Below, piece by piece: positions 14,725-23,514 of a stretch of DNA of 64,000 bases (position 1 is its first letter; each line of letters opens with the position of its first letter). The DNA lies in contig NZ_WFIX01000190.1 of the NCBI RefSeq assembly GCF_009745985.1, forward strand, positions 124,001 to 188,000, read 5' to 3'. The notes below the pieces were generated by a model, which was not told where the DNA came from, made no database searches, and saw nothing but the letters and a program-made list of their open reading frames with translations. Source of the stretch: Microbacterium karelineae. Lineage in GTDB: Bacteria > Actinomycetota > Actinomycetes > Actinomycetales > Microbacteriaceae. The position numbers were made by a program, and so were the translations under genes.

Positions 14725-15758
14725 GAGGTGGGGGATGCCTCTCTCGTCACGATGTCGGCTGCCCCGTTTTCCAGCAGCCGACGCGCGAGGTCGCTTCCGA
14801 TCTCACGGGCACGGGCCACGAGGCCCGAGCTGTCGGCAGCTGCTCCGCTGCCACGTCCCTGAATATACCCCTCGATCAGGCTTTCGACAGACCCCATGCG
14901 CGCACTGTGGTCGAGCGTGACGTCATCGTGAGGATCGTCGCCGTAGACGGACGCACGCACGCGCACCGTGTCGCCGGCCACATCGGCGTGCACGCCGACC
15001 GGGGCGTGGCAGCCCGCCTCGATGCCGCCGAGGACGGCGCGCTCGAGGGTGACCGCGAACCGCGTGAAGGGCGCGTCGAGCTCGGCGATCGCGGCGAGGA
15101 GGTCCGGATCCGCGTCGCAGCGGGTCTCGACGGCCAGGGCCGCCTGCCCCGCGGCCGTCGGCCACTGTGCGAGTCCGCGCGGCTCCGCGTGGAGACCACC
15201 GAGGGTCGACTCGTCGGACCCGCCCGCATCGACCCGCACGAGACCGGCGGCGGCGAGGACGACCGCGTCGAGCTCGCCGTCGCGAACGCGCCCCATGCGG
15301 GAGTCGATGTTGCCGCGGAGATCCTGGGCCCGCACCTTCGGATTCACGCGGCGCACCTGCGCGATGCGGCGCGGGGATCCCGTGCCCACGACGGACCCGG
15401 CGGGCAGCACGTCGAGCGACGTCCCATCGCGGGTGATGACGACGTCGCGCGCGTCGACGCGCGCCGGAACCGCGGCGGTCACGAGACCGGGCGCCTGGTC
15501 GACGGGCAGGTCTTTGAGGGAGTGGACGAGCAGGTCGCACTCATCCGCGAGGAGCGCCTCGCGCAGGCGGGTCGCGAAGACGCCGGCGCCGCCGAGCGAC
15601 GCGAGCGAGGCGCGGTTCGTGTCGCCCTCGGACGTGATCTGCACGAGCTCGACGGGGCGGCCCGAAGCCCGCTCGAGTGCGCGCGCGACGAGGCCCGACT
15701 GCGCCATCGCGAGACGACTGCGCCGTGTGCCGAGCCGAATGGGCGTGGTGGTGCTCAT
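14721..15758 (-). CDS. hemC: hydroxymethylbilane synthase (porphobilinogen deaminase)
   Basis: Polymerises four porphobilinogens to hydroxymethylbilane. It has 345 residues. The N-terminal [18 protein letters not shown] and the [13 protein letters not shown] block are typical. The dipyrromethane-cofactor cysteine is in [16 protein letters not shown]. The stop overlaps the hemD start by four bases, and it follows chdC by only 8 bases, so chdC-hemC-hemD-hemB form one operon. Confidence 0.96.
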   Translation of the reverse strand: MSTTTPIRLGTRRSRLAMAQSGLVARALERASGRPVELVQITSEGDTNRASLASLGGAGVFATRLREALLADECDLLVHSLKDLPVDQAPGLVTAAVPARVDARDVVITRDGTSLDVLPAGSVVGTGSPRRIAQVRRVNPKVRAQDLRGNIDSRMGRVRDGELDAVVLAAAGLVRVDAGGSDESTLGGLHAEPRGLAQWPTAAGQAALAVETRCDADPDLLAAIAELDAPFTRFAVTLERAVLGGIEAGCHAPVGVHADVAGDTVRVRASVYGDDPHDDVTLDHSARMGSVESLIEGYIQGRGSGAAADSSGLVARAREIGSDLARRLLENGAADIVTREASPTS

Positions 15759-15766
15759 GCCTCGGC

Positions 15767-16444
15767 CTACCGGACGACCTCGGGGATCTCGGAGGCGTCG
15801 ATCCGTCGGCCGGTGAAGAACGGCACCTCCTCGCGCACGTGGCGGCGCGCCTCCGTATAGCGCAGCTCGCGCATCATGTCGACGAGATCGGTCAGCTCAT
15901 CCGACTCCATCGGGAGCATCCACTCGTAGTCGCCCAGGGCGAACGAGGCCATCGTGTTCGCGACCACGCTCGTGAATGCGGCGCCCTTGCGGCCGTGGTC
16001 GGCGAGCATCGCGCGCCGCTCGGCGTCCGGCAGCAGGTACCACTCGTAGCTGCGCACGAAGGGGTAGAGCACAAGCCAGCCGCGCGCGTGCTCACCGCGG
16101 AGGTAGCCGGGCACGTGCGCCTTGTTGAACTCGGCGTCGCGGTGCACGGCCATGCCGCTCCACGTCGGCAGCAGGTTCTCGAGCAGGCCCGTGCGGCGCA
16201 GGAGGCGCGTGGCGCGCTGCAGATCCTCGGGGACGGCACCGTGGATCCAGATCATCAGGTCGGCGTCAGCGCGCATCGCGCTCACGTCGTAGAAGCCGCG
16301 CACGGTCACTCCGTCGGCGGCCAGCTCCTCGACGACGCGCATCAGATCACTCGTGTCGTCGGTCGCGACGGGCCGTTGCGGATCACGCCGCCACACGGTC
16401 CACAGGCTGAAGTCATCGCCGGAGGGTGCTTCGAGATCGGGCAT
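15767..16444 (-). CDS. chdC: coproheme decarboxylase (HemQ)
   Basis: Chlorite-dismutase-fold enzyme that decarboxylates coproheme to heme b with peroxide, the last step of the coproporphyrin-dependent pathway of actinobacteria and firmicutes. It has 225 residues. Recognisable blocks are SYEWYLLPDAERRAMLADHG (heme-proximal region) and FALGDYEWMLPMESDELTDL. Its presence with cgoX shows that heme is made through coproporphyrin rather than protoporphyrin. The preceding pathway enzyme, coproporphyrin ferrochelatase, is absent from the window. Confidence 0.95.
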   Translation of the reverse strand: MPDLEAPSGDDFSLWTVWRRDPQRPVATDDTSDLMRVVEELAADGVTVRGFYDVSAMRADADLMIWIHGAVPEDLQRATRLLRRTGLLENLLPTWSGMAVHRDAEFNKAHVPGYLRGEHARGWLVLYPFVRSYEWYLLPDAERRAMLADHGRKGAAFTSVVANTMASFALGDYEWMLPMESDELTDLVDMMRELRYTEARRHVREEVPFFTGRRIDASEIPEVVR

Positions 16445-16522
16445 GACCCCATCATGCTCCTGACGACCCGCGAGCGCGTAATCGACGCCTGTTCAGTGGG
16501 CCTCCACAGGGTCGCCTGAATT

Positions 16523-16550
16523 CGTCAGTGCGACGAGTCGTGCACTGACG
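16523..16550. repeat. stem-loop between chdC and the small envelope genes
   Basis: Nine-base perfect inverted repeat (CGTCAGTGC at 16523-16531, GCACTGACG at 16542-16550) with a 10-base loop. It sits in the 127-base gap upstream of chdC and may separate the small-gene transcript from the chdC-hemCDB transcript. No clear T-run follows. Confidence 0.45.
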
Positions 16551-16571
16551 CGTTCTGGCGCCCCATCCGCG

Positions 16572-16838
16572 TCAGCGGGAGATGACGCGGGCGATGCCCC
16601 AGACCGCGGATCCGACCGCGGCGGCGCCGATGATGATGCCGGCGAGCGCCGCGGCGGGCTTCTCCGCGGCGACGGCCTGCGCCTTCCGCACGGCACGGTC
16701 CGCCGCCTCGCCGATGCGCTTGGGGTAGTTCGCCTTGATCTCGATCGCGGCGAGCGCGGCCTTCAGCTCGGCGCGTGCCAACTGGACCGGGTCGTCGATC
16801 CCGCTCGGGACGATGGTCGGCGACGGCTCAGAACTCAT
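16572..16838 (-). CDS. small protein with one C-terminal membrane segment
   Basis: Unrecognised 88-residue protein. The first half is charged and helical (LARAELKAALAAIEIKANYP, then KRIGEAADRAVRKAQAVAAE); the C-terminus has one hydrophobic segment (about residues 62-83, AALAGIIIGAAAVGSAVWGI). It resembles the many small actinobacterial proteins found beside Holin_X/phage-holin-family genes. Its start overlaps the upstream gene by 11 bases, so it is co-translated with it. The function is unknown; association with the cell envelope is inferred. Confidence 0.75.
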   Translation of the reverse strand: MSSEPSPTIVPSGIDDPVQLARAELKAALAAIEIKANYPKRIGEAADRAVRKAQAVAAEKPAAALAGIIIGAAAVGSAVWGIARVISR

Positions 16839-17250
16839 CCGCGAACTCCTTCACGATCGCCGCATCGGCCTTCGCCGCGGCACCGGGGCTCTCGAGCTTC
16901 ATGATCGCGCGCACGTGGCGCACATATGCCCACAGCCCGCACATCGCGATCATGACGACGCCGATGCCGAGAACGATGAGCGCGGACGCCCAGAGCGGCA
17001 TCCACAGAGCGAGCAGGATGATCAGGAAGGCGAGGAACGCGGGGATCGTCCAGAACAGGAAGAACAGCGCCGCGATGGCGAAGATCGCCGTCCAGCCGCC
17101 GTGCTTGACGAGCTGACCGACGTACTTCTTGACGGCGGCGAGCTCCGCCTTGACGAGATTCGTGACGAGGTCGGGGACGTCGCCGATCAGGGTGAGCAGG
17201 CCGTCATCGGCGCGGTCGCGCAGCGGCGAGGACGTCGTGGAGCGGGCCAT
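16828..17250 (-). CDS. phage-holin-family (Holin_X/DUF1469-like) membrane protein
   Basis: 140 residues. An amphipathic N-terminal helix (LVTNLVKAELAAVKKYVGQL) is followed by two long hydrophobic segments at about residues 52-82 and 86-112. This is the usual architecture of the actinobacterial Holin_X family, which despite its name is chromosomal and not part of a prophage. It shares one base with the upstream YtxH-like gene and overlaps the downstream 88-residue gene, forming a tight three-gene unit inside the heme cluster. The role is unknown. Confidence 0.82.
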   Translation of the reverse strand: MARSTTSSPLRDRADDGLLTLIGDVPDLVTNLVKAELAAVKKYVGQLVKHGGWTAIFAIAALFFLFWTIPAFLAFLIILLALWMPLWASALIVLGIGVVMIAMCGLWAYVRHVRAIMKLESPGAAAKADAAIVKEFADEF

Positions 17251-17567
17251 CAGCCGGCGGCCTTCTTGACATCATCGGCGGCGTCCGCCGCCTCGCGGGT
17301 CGCGGCGTCGACCTTGTCGCCCGCCGTGCCCTTCGTCTCGCTGACGGTCTGAACGACCTTCACGAGGCCGGCCCATGCGACGCGGGGCACGGCCATCGCG
17401 CTCGTCTGCGCGAAGTCCTTGACCTTGCCGACCTGCGCCTGCACCGGGTCGAGCTCCCACACCTTCTCGGCCTGCTTCTTGATCTGCTCGTAGCGTGCGC
17501 GGCCGGCGCGCGTGCCGAGCACGTAGCCGACGCCCAGGCCGATGACCAGCCCGATCTTTCCTCGCAT
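17250..17567 (-). CDS. YtxH-like small membrane-associated protein
   Basis: 105 residues. A glycine-rich N-terminal hydrophobic segment (IGLVIGLGVGYVLGTRAGRA) is followed by a long charged helical region rich in Lys, Asp and Ala. This is the pattern of YtxH-domain/stress-associated small proteins. It is the first gene of the three-gene unit between cgoX and chdC. The GGGGTT just upstream of the ATG may serve as ribosome-binding site. No enzymatic motif is seen. Confidence 0.78.
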   Translation of the reverse strand: MRGKIGLVIGLGVGYVLGTRAGRARYEQIKKQAEKVWELDPVQAQVGKVKDFAQTSAMAVPRVAWAGLVKVVQTVSETKGTAGDKVDAATREAADAADDVKKAAG

Positions 17568-17646
17568 GGGAACCCCTCCGTGACTTCGATGAGCTGCAGC
17601 CCGTTCTACGTTAGGGGATGCATTCCGAAACGGGAATCTTGAGGAT

Positions 17647-19134
17647 TCAGTGTTCCGGATCGAACAGCACCTCGCGACGGACGCGATCCGCCTCGGAGAC
17701 GGCGTCGGGCACGACCTGTGCGAGGCCCGTCCCGGACAGCCACGCCCCGACGACGCCGACGCGCGGCACTCCCCTGACGGCCGCCCGCGCGGCGCGCGTC
17801 GCCTCGGCCTGGCCGATCGTCGCCGCCGGCTGCGACTGCGCGAACCTCTCGACGCGATGACCGCGCAGCCGCTCCCGCGACAGCGAGACGCCGAGCATCG
17901 CGGACGCCTCGTCGAGCGCGAGGCCCGCCGCCTCGGCGTCGCTCATCCCGTCGGTCGCGGGGCCCTCGTCGGCGCTCCCGAACGACACCCGCAGGGCGTG
18001 CACGCCCGGATCCGCCTGCTCGGCGACCCAGCCCCACTTCGCCGTCGAGTGCGTGAGCGCCTTCGCGCGATGGGATCCGGGCACCGTGAGAACGCCCGTG
18101 CCGCGCGGCTTCGCGTCGAGGGCCGGGCACGCCACGACGAGCGTGACGACCGTGACGACGGGGCCGGGCGCCGGCGGATCCGCATCGAGCGCGTCGGCAT
18201 GCTCCGCGAGCAGCCCGCGCGCAGCGCCCTCCTCGGTCGCGACGATGACGCCGTCCGCGTCGATCGGATCCACGTCGTCGCCGGCGAGGAGGACCCGCCA
18301 GGATCCGTCGTCCGTGCGCTCGAGGCCGATCGTGGGCGCCGCGGTGCGGACCTCGCCTCCCCTGCCCTCGATGGCGGCGACGAGCGCGTCGACGAGGCGG
18401 CCCATGCCGCCGCGGATCCCCCGCACGGCGCCCCCGGGCGCGCTCCTCCGTTCCGCGGCGAGCGCCAGCACGGCCCCCTGGAGAGAACCGGCCCGCGTGA
18501 TCGCGGCGTTGAGGCCGGGCGCCGCGAGGTCGGGATCGATGTGAGCGGGCGACGACGAGTAGACCCCCGTCGTGACAGGGGCCACGAGGCGGTCGAGCAC
18601 GCGACGCCCCATGCGGCCTGCGACGAGGTCGCCGAGCGAGCGCGTGTGCCCGATGGTCAGGACGGGGCGGATCCGGTCGAGGTAGGCGCGCCAGGCGCCG
18701 CGCCAGCCGATGACGCGGCGCACATCGTCGGCGAAGGGGTTCCCGGGGATCCCGAGCACGCCGCCCGTGGGGATCGGCGCCGCCCCGACGCCCGGGAGCC
18801 CTGAGATCCACGCACCGCCCGCGCCGGTTCCCGGATCCACGACCTCGCCCGACAGCTCGAGCTCGCCGAGGATCCGCTCGACGTGACCGCCGCGCGTCGC
18901 GAAGCTCTCGGCACCGAGGTCGAGGGCGAGCCCCGCCACCTCCGCCGAGCGGATCGCGCCGCCGGGTCGCTCCGCCGCGTCCAGCACCGTGACGCGGATC
19001 CCGAGCTTCGCGACCTCGAGGGCGGCGACGAGGCCGCCGATGCCGGCGCCGACCACGACGATGTGTCGGCCGACCGCGCGCTCGTGCAGCTCGGCGAGGT
19101 CGAAGGGTGCGTCGCCCGGCACGGATCCGCTCAC
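17647..19134 (-). CDS. cgoX: coproporphyrinogen III oxidase (HemY/CgoX type)
   Basis: FAD-dependent oxidase that converts coproporphyrinogen III to coproporphyrin III in the coproporphyrin-dependent pathway (called HemY or HemG in older annotation). It has 495 residues with an N-terminal FAD motif [16 protein letters not shown] and ERPGGAIRS. The chosen start is GTG at 19134, whose GTGA overlaps the hemE stop. The frame stays open for another 166 codons, but that part lies antisense-free inside hemE and has no similarity to the family. Co-occurrence with chdC argues for the coproporphyrinogen rather than protoporphyrinogen substrate. Confidence 0.93.
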   Translation of the reverse strand: MSGSVPGDAPFDLAELHERAVGRHIVVVGAGIGGLVAALEVAKLGIRVTVLDAAERPGGAIRSAEVAGLALDLGAESFATRGGHVERILGELELSGEVVDPGTGAGGAWISGLPGVGAAPIPTGGVLGIPGNPFADDVRRVIGWRGAWRAYLDRIRPVLTIGHTRSLGDLVAGRMGRRVLDRLVAPVTTGVYSSSPAHIDPDLAAPGLNAAITRAGSLQGAVLALAAERRSAPGGAVRGIRGGMGRLVDALVAAIEGRGGEVRTAAPTIGLERTDDGSWRVLLAGDDVDPIDADGVIVATEEGAARGLLAEHADALDADPPAPGPVVTVVTLVVACPALDAKPRGTGVLTVPGSHRAKALTHSTAKWGWVAEQADPGVHALRVSFGSADEGPATDGMSDAEAAGLALDEASAMLGVSLSRERLRGHRVERFAQSQPAATIGQAEATRAARAAVRGVPRVGVVGAWLSGTGLAQVVPDAVSEADRVRREVLFDPEH

Positions 19135-20168
19135 AGCGAGTGGACGAGCTCGACGATGCGCGTGAGGACGGTCGGATCCGTCTCGGGCGGGACGCCGTGG
19201 CCGAGGTTCACGATGTGCGCGCGCGCCGCGCGACCGGCCTCGACGACCTCGCGCACGTGCTGCTCGAGCACGGGCCACGGCGCCTGCAGCATGGCCGGGT
19301 CGATGTTGCCCTGCAGCGTCGTGTCGGGGCCGACGATCCGCGCCGCCTCGTCGAGCGGCATGCGCCAGTCGACGCCCACGCCGTCGGCGGATCCGTCGAG
19401 GCGCATGTCGTCGAGGAACGGGCCCGTGCCGACGCCGAAGTGGATCCGGGGAACGGCGTGGACGGTGTCGAGCACCGCCTTCGAGTGCGGCGCGACGAAC
19501 GCGCGGTAGTCGGACGGCGCGAGGGAGCCGGCCCACGAGTCGAACAGCTGCACGGCCGAGGCGCCCGCCTCGATCTGTGCGGCGAGGAACGTCGCCGAGA
19601 TCTCGGCCAGCCACCCCGCGAGGCGGTGCCACGCGTCGGGATCCGCGTGCATCATGGCCCGGGCGCGCATGTGCTCCTTCGACGGGCCGCCCTCGACGAG
19701 ATAGGCCGCGAGGGTGAACGGGGCGCCCGCGAAGCCGACGAGCGGGATCCCCTGCGGGTTCAGCTCCTGGGTCGTGAGGCGCACGGCCTCGCGGATCGGA
19801 TCCGCCTTCGCGGCGATCTCGGCGGCCGGGATGCTCGTCACGCGCGCGACGTCATCGGCGGTGCGCACGGGATCCGCGAACACGGGGCCGCGCCCGGGTG
19901 CGATCTCGACCTCGACGCCGGCGAGCTTGAGGGGCACGACGATGTCACTGAAGAAGACACCCGCGTCGACGCCGTGTCGGCGCACGGGCTGCAGCGTGAT
20001 CTCGGCCGCCATCTCGGGATCCAGGCAGGCGTCGAGCATCTTCGTGCCGACGCGCAGGTCGCGATACTCCGGGAGGGAGCGGCCGGCCTGGCGCATGAAC
20101 CAGATCGGGGCGGTCGCGGGGCGGTCGCCGCGCAGGGCGGAGACGAGGGGGGCATCGAGGAGGGCCAT
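19131..20168 (-). CDS. hemE: uroporphyrinogen decarboxylase
   Basis: Removes four carboxyl groups from uroporphyrinogen III to give coproporphyrinogen III. It has 345 residues. The N-terminal signature [16 protein letters not shown] carries the substrate-binding arginines, and [16 protein letters not shown] is the second family motif. The stop overlaps the cgoX GTG start by four bases. It is preceded by a 40-base gap to the AI-2E-type transporter gene. Confidence 0.96.
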   Translation of the reverse strand: MALLDAPLVSALRGDRPATAPIWFMRQAGRSLPEYRDLRVGTKMLDACLDPEMAAEITLQPVRRHGVDAGVFFSDIVVPLKLAGVEVEIAPGRGPVFADPVRTADDVARVTSIPAAEIAAKADPIREAVRLTTQELNPQGIPLVGFAGAPFTLAAYLVEGGPSKEHMRARAMMHADPDAWHRLAGWLAEISATFLAAQIEAGASAVQLFDSWAGSLAPSDYRAFVAPHSKAVLDTVHAVPRIHFGVGTGPFLDDMRLDGSADGVGVDWRMPLDEAARIVGPDTTLQGNIDPAMLQAPWPVLEQHVREVVEAGRAARAHIVNLGHGVPPETDPTVLTRIVELVHSL

Positions 20169-20208
20169 GGTGCCATCCTCCCACCCCCTCCCGGGGAGTT
20201 CCGTGGCG

Positions 20209-21300
20209 CTACGCAGGCCGGGCGGCGCCGTGCTCGCCCTCTTTCGCCGCGTCGTCGTCTCCCGACAGCCAGCGCATCCAGCGCGCCGATGGATCCGACT
20301 CGAGCACGACCGCGCGCACGAGCAGCGTGAGCGGGACGGCGAGGATCGCGCCGAGCGGGCCGATGACGAACGTCCAGAACACGACCGAGAAGAAGCTCAG
20401 CGTGAGCGTCAGCCCGACGGCGTCGCTGACGAACTTCGGCTGGATGAGGACCTGCAGAGTGACGTTCGCCACGATGTACACCGCGACGACGATGAGCGCC
20501 GTGACCCAGTCGTTGGTGACGAGGGCGAGCACCGCGGGCGGCACGAGGCCGAGGACGAAGCCGATGTTCGGCACGAAGTTCGTGACGAACGAGAGGATCG
20601 CCCAGACGATCGGCGCCGGCACGTCGAGCAGGTACAGGGCGATGCCGTCGACGACGGCGACGATGAGGCCGAACGAGGCGTTCACGACGAAGTACCGTCG
20701 CACCCCCGCGCAGTAGTCCCGCATGCGGGCGAGGACGGGGCGGGCGCTCGGGCCGAAGGCTCGCTCCGCCCGCGCGTATCGCGCCGAGTCGACCCCCATG
20801 AAGATCACGTAGGCGAGGACGAAGAAGAACATCATGAGGACGCTCATCGCGCTGCCCGACAGCGATGTCACGGTGCTCACGATCGTCGAGGAGCTGAAGA
20901 TCGACGACAGCTGGCTGCCGATCGTCGCGTTCACGCCGAGATCCTCGAGCCAGGCGTAGACGTCCTGCGTCATCCGGGTGAAGTCGGGGATCAGATCCGT
21001 GACGAGGCGGATGAACTCCATGATCGCGAACGTCATCAGCAGCGCGAGCACGGCGAGGACGACGTACGCGAGCAGGATCACGCCCGTCGTGCCGACCCAT
21101 CGCGGCGCCCCGGCGCGCACGATGGTCGGGCCGATCGGGTAGCAGATGATCACGATCACCGCGGCGAGCGCGAGAGGTCCGAAGATGTCGCGCGCCAGCC
21201 ACAGGCCACCGAGCACGGCGACGGCCGCGGCGAGGACCACGAGGATCCGGATGGTGGGAGGGATGGCGGCGATGCGGCGGGGCGCGCGATCGGTGCTCAT
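20209..21300 (-). CDS. AI-2E/PerM-family transmembrane transporter
   Basis: 363 residues with about eight hydrophobic segments, including [20 protein letters not shown] near the N-terminus and a C-terminal cluster around 240-330 with the family-typical [10 protein letters not shown] and [18 protein letters not shown]. The AI-2E name comes from E. coli TqsA; members differ in substrate (autoinducer, Na+/H+ exchange), so none is assigned. It is just upstream of hemE on the same strand and may be cotranscribed with the heme genes. Confidence 0.85.
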   Translation of the reverse strand: MSTDRAPRRIAAIPPTIRILVVLAAAVAVLGGLWLARDIFGPLALAAVIVIICYPIGPTIVRAGAPRWVGTTGVILLAYVVLAVLALLMTFAIMEFIRLVTDLIPDFTRMTQDVYAWLEDLGVNATIGSQLSSIFSSSTIVSTVTSLSGSAMSVLMMFFFVLAYVIFMGVDSARYARAERAFGPSARPVLARMRDYCAGVRRYFVVNASFGLIVAVVDGIALYLLDVPAPIVWAILSFVTNFVPNIGFVLGLVPPAVLALVTNDWVTALIVVAVYIVANVTLQVLIQPKFVSDAVGLTLTLSFFSVVFWTFVIGPLGAILAVPLTLLVRAVVLESDPSARWMRWLSGDDDAAKEGEHGAARPA

Positions 21301-21363
21301 CAGGCCAATCTATGCCCGCGGAAACGCGCGCCGGGAGAGGGTTATCCCGAGCAGTTCCTGCGA

Positions 21364-21430
21364 GTTAGGCTGCCCTTGCTTCTCTGGAATCATTCAGAAC
21401 TGGCTTCGACAGCCTGTAGAATGCTTGATC
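21364..21430 (+). promoter_or_regulatory. hemA promoter region with leaderless -10 and a DtxR-box-like sequence
   Basis: TAGAAT at 21417-21422 is a good -10 whose expected start site falls at or next to the GTG at 21431; TTCAGA at 21393-21398 is a possible -35 with an 18-base spacer. Just upstream, TTAGGCTGCCCT (21366-21377) matches 10 of 14 positions when aligned with the core TTAGGCTAACCTAA of DtxR/IdeR iron boxes. The promoter is plausible; the iron box is only suggestive. Confidence 0.45.
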
Positions 21431-22726
21431 GTGCTGCTGTGTGTGTCCGCGAGTCATAAGACGGCGCCGTTCGAGCTCCTCGAACGGCTGAGCGCGCACG
21501 CCGCCCCCCTGTCGCCCCTCATCTCCGGCGGCGAGCCCGAGATCGCGGGCGCCGTGGTCCTCTCGACCTGCAACCGCTTCGAGGCATACCTCGACGTCGA
21601 CCTGCCCGCCGGCGCGAGCCGCTCGGCCGCCCTCACCGCCACGCGCGACGCCCTCGAGCGAGCCACCGGGGTGGGGCGCGACGAGCTCTCGGGCGCCTAC
21701 GAGGTGAAACAGGGCGTAAAGGTCGCCGAGCACCTGTTCTCGGTCGCCTCCGGCCTCGAGTCGGTCGTCGTCGGCGAGGGCGAGATCGGCGGCCAGGTGC
21801 GCCGCGCGCTCGACGAGGCGCGTGCCCATGGGACGACCACGAGCGAACTCGAGCGCCTCTTCCAGCGCGCGACCGAGACGCAGAAGAGCGTCAAGAACAC
21901 GACGGCCCTGGGCCGCGCCGGCCGCTCGCTCGTGCGCCTCGCGCTCGACCTCGCCGACAGCCGCATCGCCGACTGGTCCGAGATCGACGTCCTGCTCGTC
22001 GGCACGGGCGCCTACGCCGCCGCGACGCTCGCCGCGCTGCGTGACCACGGGGTGCGCTCGGTGACGGTGCACTCGCCGTCGGGCCGCACGCAGTTCGCCC
22101 ACAAGCACGGCCTGCGCCAGGTGACCGGCGACGAGTTCGCTCACGCCGCCGCCCGCGTCGACATGGTCATCACCTGCTCGTCGGGCGAGGAGCCCGTGCT
22201 GACCGCCGACATCCTCCGCCGCGGCGGCTTCGACGGCAGCGCCTTCGTCATCGACCTCGGCCTGCCGCGCAACGTCGATCCCGATGTGGGCGGCGTGCAC
22301 GGCATCACGCTGCTCGACCTCGAGACCATCCGCCTGCACGCGCCGCTCGAGGAGCTGCAGGCGACCGACGCCGCGCGCGAGATCGTTCAGGACGCCGCCG
22401 CGAAGTTCGCGCAGGTCGGGCGCCAGCAGACCGCCCAGCCCGCCGTCGTCGCACTGCGCAAGCACGTCTTCGGCGTGCTCGAGAGCGAGATCGCGCGCGG
22501 CCGCAACCGCGAAGGCGCCGAGCAGATCGAGCAGGCGCTGCGTCACTTCACCGGCATGCTCCTGCACACCCCGACGGTGCGCGCCCAGGAGGCAGCCGTC
22601 GACGGCCGCGCCGACGAGGTGTTCGACGCGATCGAGACCCTCTTCGGCATCGACGCCCGCCCGCACTTCGTGGCGGCCGAGCCGCCCGCCGAGTGCCCCG
22701 CGAGCGCCGACTACCGCGCCAGCTGA
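21431..22726 (+). CDS. hemA: glutamyl-tRNA reductase
   Basis: NADPH-dependent reduction of glutamyl-tRNA to glutamate-1-semialdehyde, the committed step of C5 heme synthesis. It has 431 residues from GTG 21431 (LLCVSASHKTAPFELLERLS follows). The catalytic cysteine is in VVLSTCNRFEAYLD, the NADPH domain has VLLVGTGAYAAATLAAL, and a C-terminal dimerisation helix contains EQALRHFTGMLLHTPT. The GTG is preferred over an upstream TTG (21425) because a -10 TAGAAT ends eight bases before it, suggesting a leaderless message. It is transcribed away from the other heme genes. Confidence 0.94.
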   Translation: MLLCVSASHKTAPFELLERLSAHAAPLSPLISGGEPEIAGAVVLSTCNRFEAYLDVDLPAGASRSAALTATRDALERATGVGRDELSGAYEVKQGVKVAEHLFSVASGLESVVVGEGEIGGQVRRALDEARAHGTTTSELERLFQRATETQKSVKNTTALGRAGRSLVRLALDLADSRIADWSEIDVLLVGTGAYAAATLAALRDHGVRSVTVHSPSGRTQFAHKHGLRQVTGDEFAHAAARVDMVITCSSGEEPVLTADILRRGGFDGSAFVIDLGLPRNVDPDVGGVHGITLLDLETIRLHAPLEELQATDAAREIVQDAAAKFAQVGRQQTAQPAVVALRKHVFGVLESEIARGRNREGAEQIEQALRHFTGMLLHTPTVRAQEAAVDGRADEVFDAIETLFGIDARPHFVAAEPPAECPASADYRAS

Positions 22727-22875
22727 CGCGGCGGCTCCTCACGTGGCGCCTCCCCGCGCGGCAGTTGGCGCCTGCACGACGGGACCCACGCCGCCGCGAG
22801 GCTCGACCCGGTCCCCGACATGACCACGCCAGTTCTCTGCGGAGAAGCCCGTGGAACCGATCGCTCGGGTGCTGA

Positions 22876-22900
22876 CACGCAGAATCGGCGTCGTCGTGCA
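22876..22900. repeat. single arm of a recurring repeat
   Basis: This 25-base stretch matches the right arm of the inverted repeat at 28151-28173 except for C/T and G/A transitions: CACRCAGAATYGGCGTCGT then YGTGCA. Its distal TGCACGAC partner is at 22773-22780, so a degenerate element of about 128 bases may fill the gap between hemA and the mobA-like gene. Confidence 0.6.
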
Positions 22901-22924
22901 GGGCTCGGCGCGTAGGCTCGACGG

Positions 22925-23506
22925 GTGACCACCCTCGCGATCGTGCTGACGGGCGGGCGGTCCTCCCGCATGGGCGGGCGGCACAAGCCCGCGATCCCCG
23001 TCGGCGGCCGCACCATCGTCGACCGCGTCATCGCGGCGGTGCGCGGCGCCGATTCCACATCCGAGATCGTCATCGCGGGATCCGCAGAGGGCGTCGGCGA
23101 CACGACCTCGCGAGAGGACGGGATCCGAGTCGCCCGCGAGGACCCGCCTTTCAGCGGGCCGCTGGCCGGCGTCGCCGCGGGACTCGCGGCCGTGCCGCCG
23201 GCTCGGTCCCGAACCGTGCTGATCCTCGGCGGCGACATGCCGCATCTCGACGCCGCGTTCCTCCGCGCGCTCACAGAGCAGGCCGCCGAGGGTGCGATCG
23301 CGATCGCACGGGATGAGACCGGGCGGGACCAGTTCCTCTGCGCCGCCTGGCCGGAGCGAGTGCTTCGCCGTCGCATCTCGGAACTGGATGCCGTCGCCGA
23401 CGCACCGCTGCGGTCGCTCTACGACCACGTCCGCACGTCCCCCTCCGTCGCTCCTGCGGGTTCGCTCCGCGACGTCGACTCCCCCGGGGACCTCGAGGCG
23501 CTCTGA
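22925..23506 (+). CDS. mobA: MobA-like molybdenum cofactor guanylyltransferase
   Basis: Nucleotidyltransferase of 193 residues that would attach GMP to molybdopterin. The N-terminal signature LTGGRSSRMGGRHKPAIPVG is the MobA/IspD-like nucleotide-binding loop, and ILGGDMPHLD carries the metal-binding aspartate. It starts with GTG at 22925; TAGGCT at 22913-22918 lies six bases upstream and suggests a leaderless transcript. Short MobA-like proteins can also be other NTP transferases, so the exact nucleotide is uncertain. A sulfite-oxidase-like molybdoenzyme is encoded at 11.3 kb. Confidence 0.82.
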   Translation: MTTLAIVLTGGRSSRMGGRHKPAIPVGGRTIVDRVIAAVRGADSTSEIVIAGSAEGVGDTTSREDGIRVAREDPPFSGPLAGVAAGLAAVPPARSRTVLILGGDMPHLDAAFLRALTEQAAEGAIAIARDETGRDQFLCAAWPERVLRRRISELDAVADAPLRSLYDHVRTSPSVAPAGSLRDVDSPGDLEAL

Positions 23507-23514
23507 CGGCGCGG

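Noticed and set aside
16828-17250. Prophage holin
   Set aside because: No lysin, structural or other phage gene is near. Holin_X-family genes are common chromosomal genes in actinobacteria.
19135-19632. A 166-codon N-terminal extension of cgoX
   Set aside because: It lies inside hemE in another frame, is arginine-rich and has no similarity; the GTG at 19134 gives the normal FAD-domain start.
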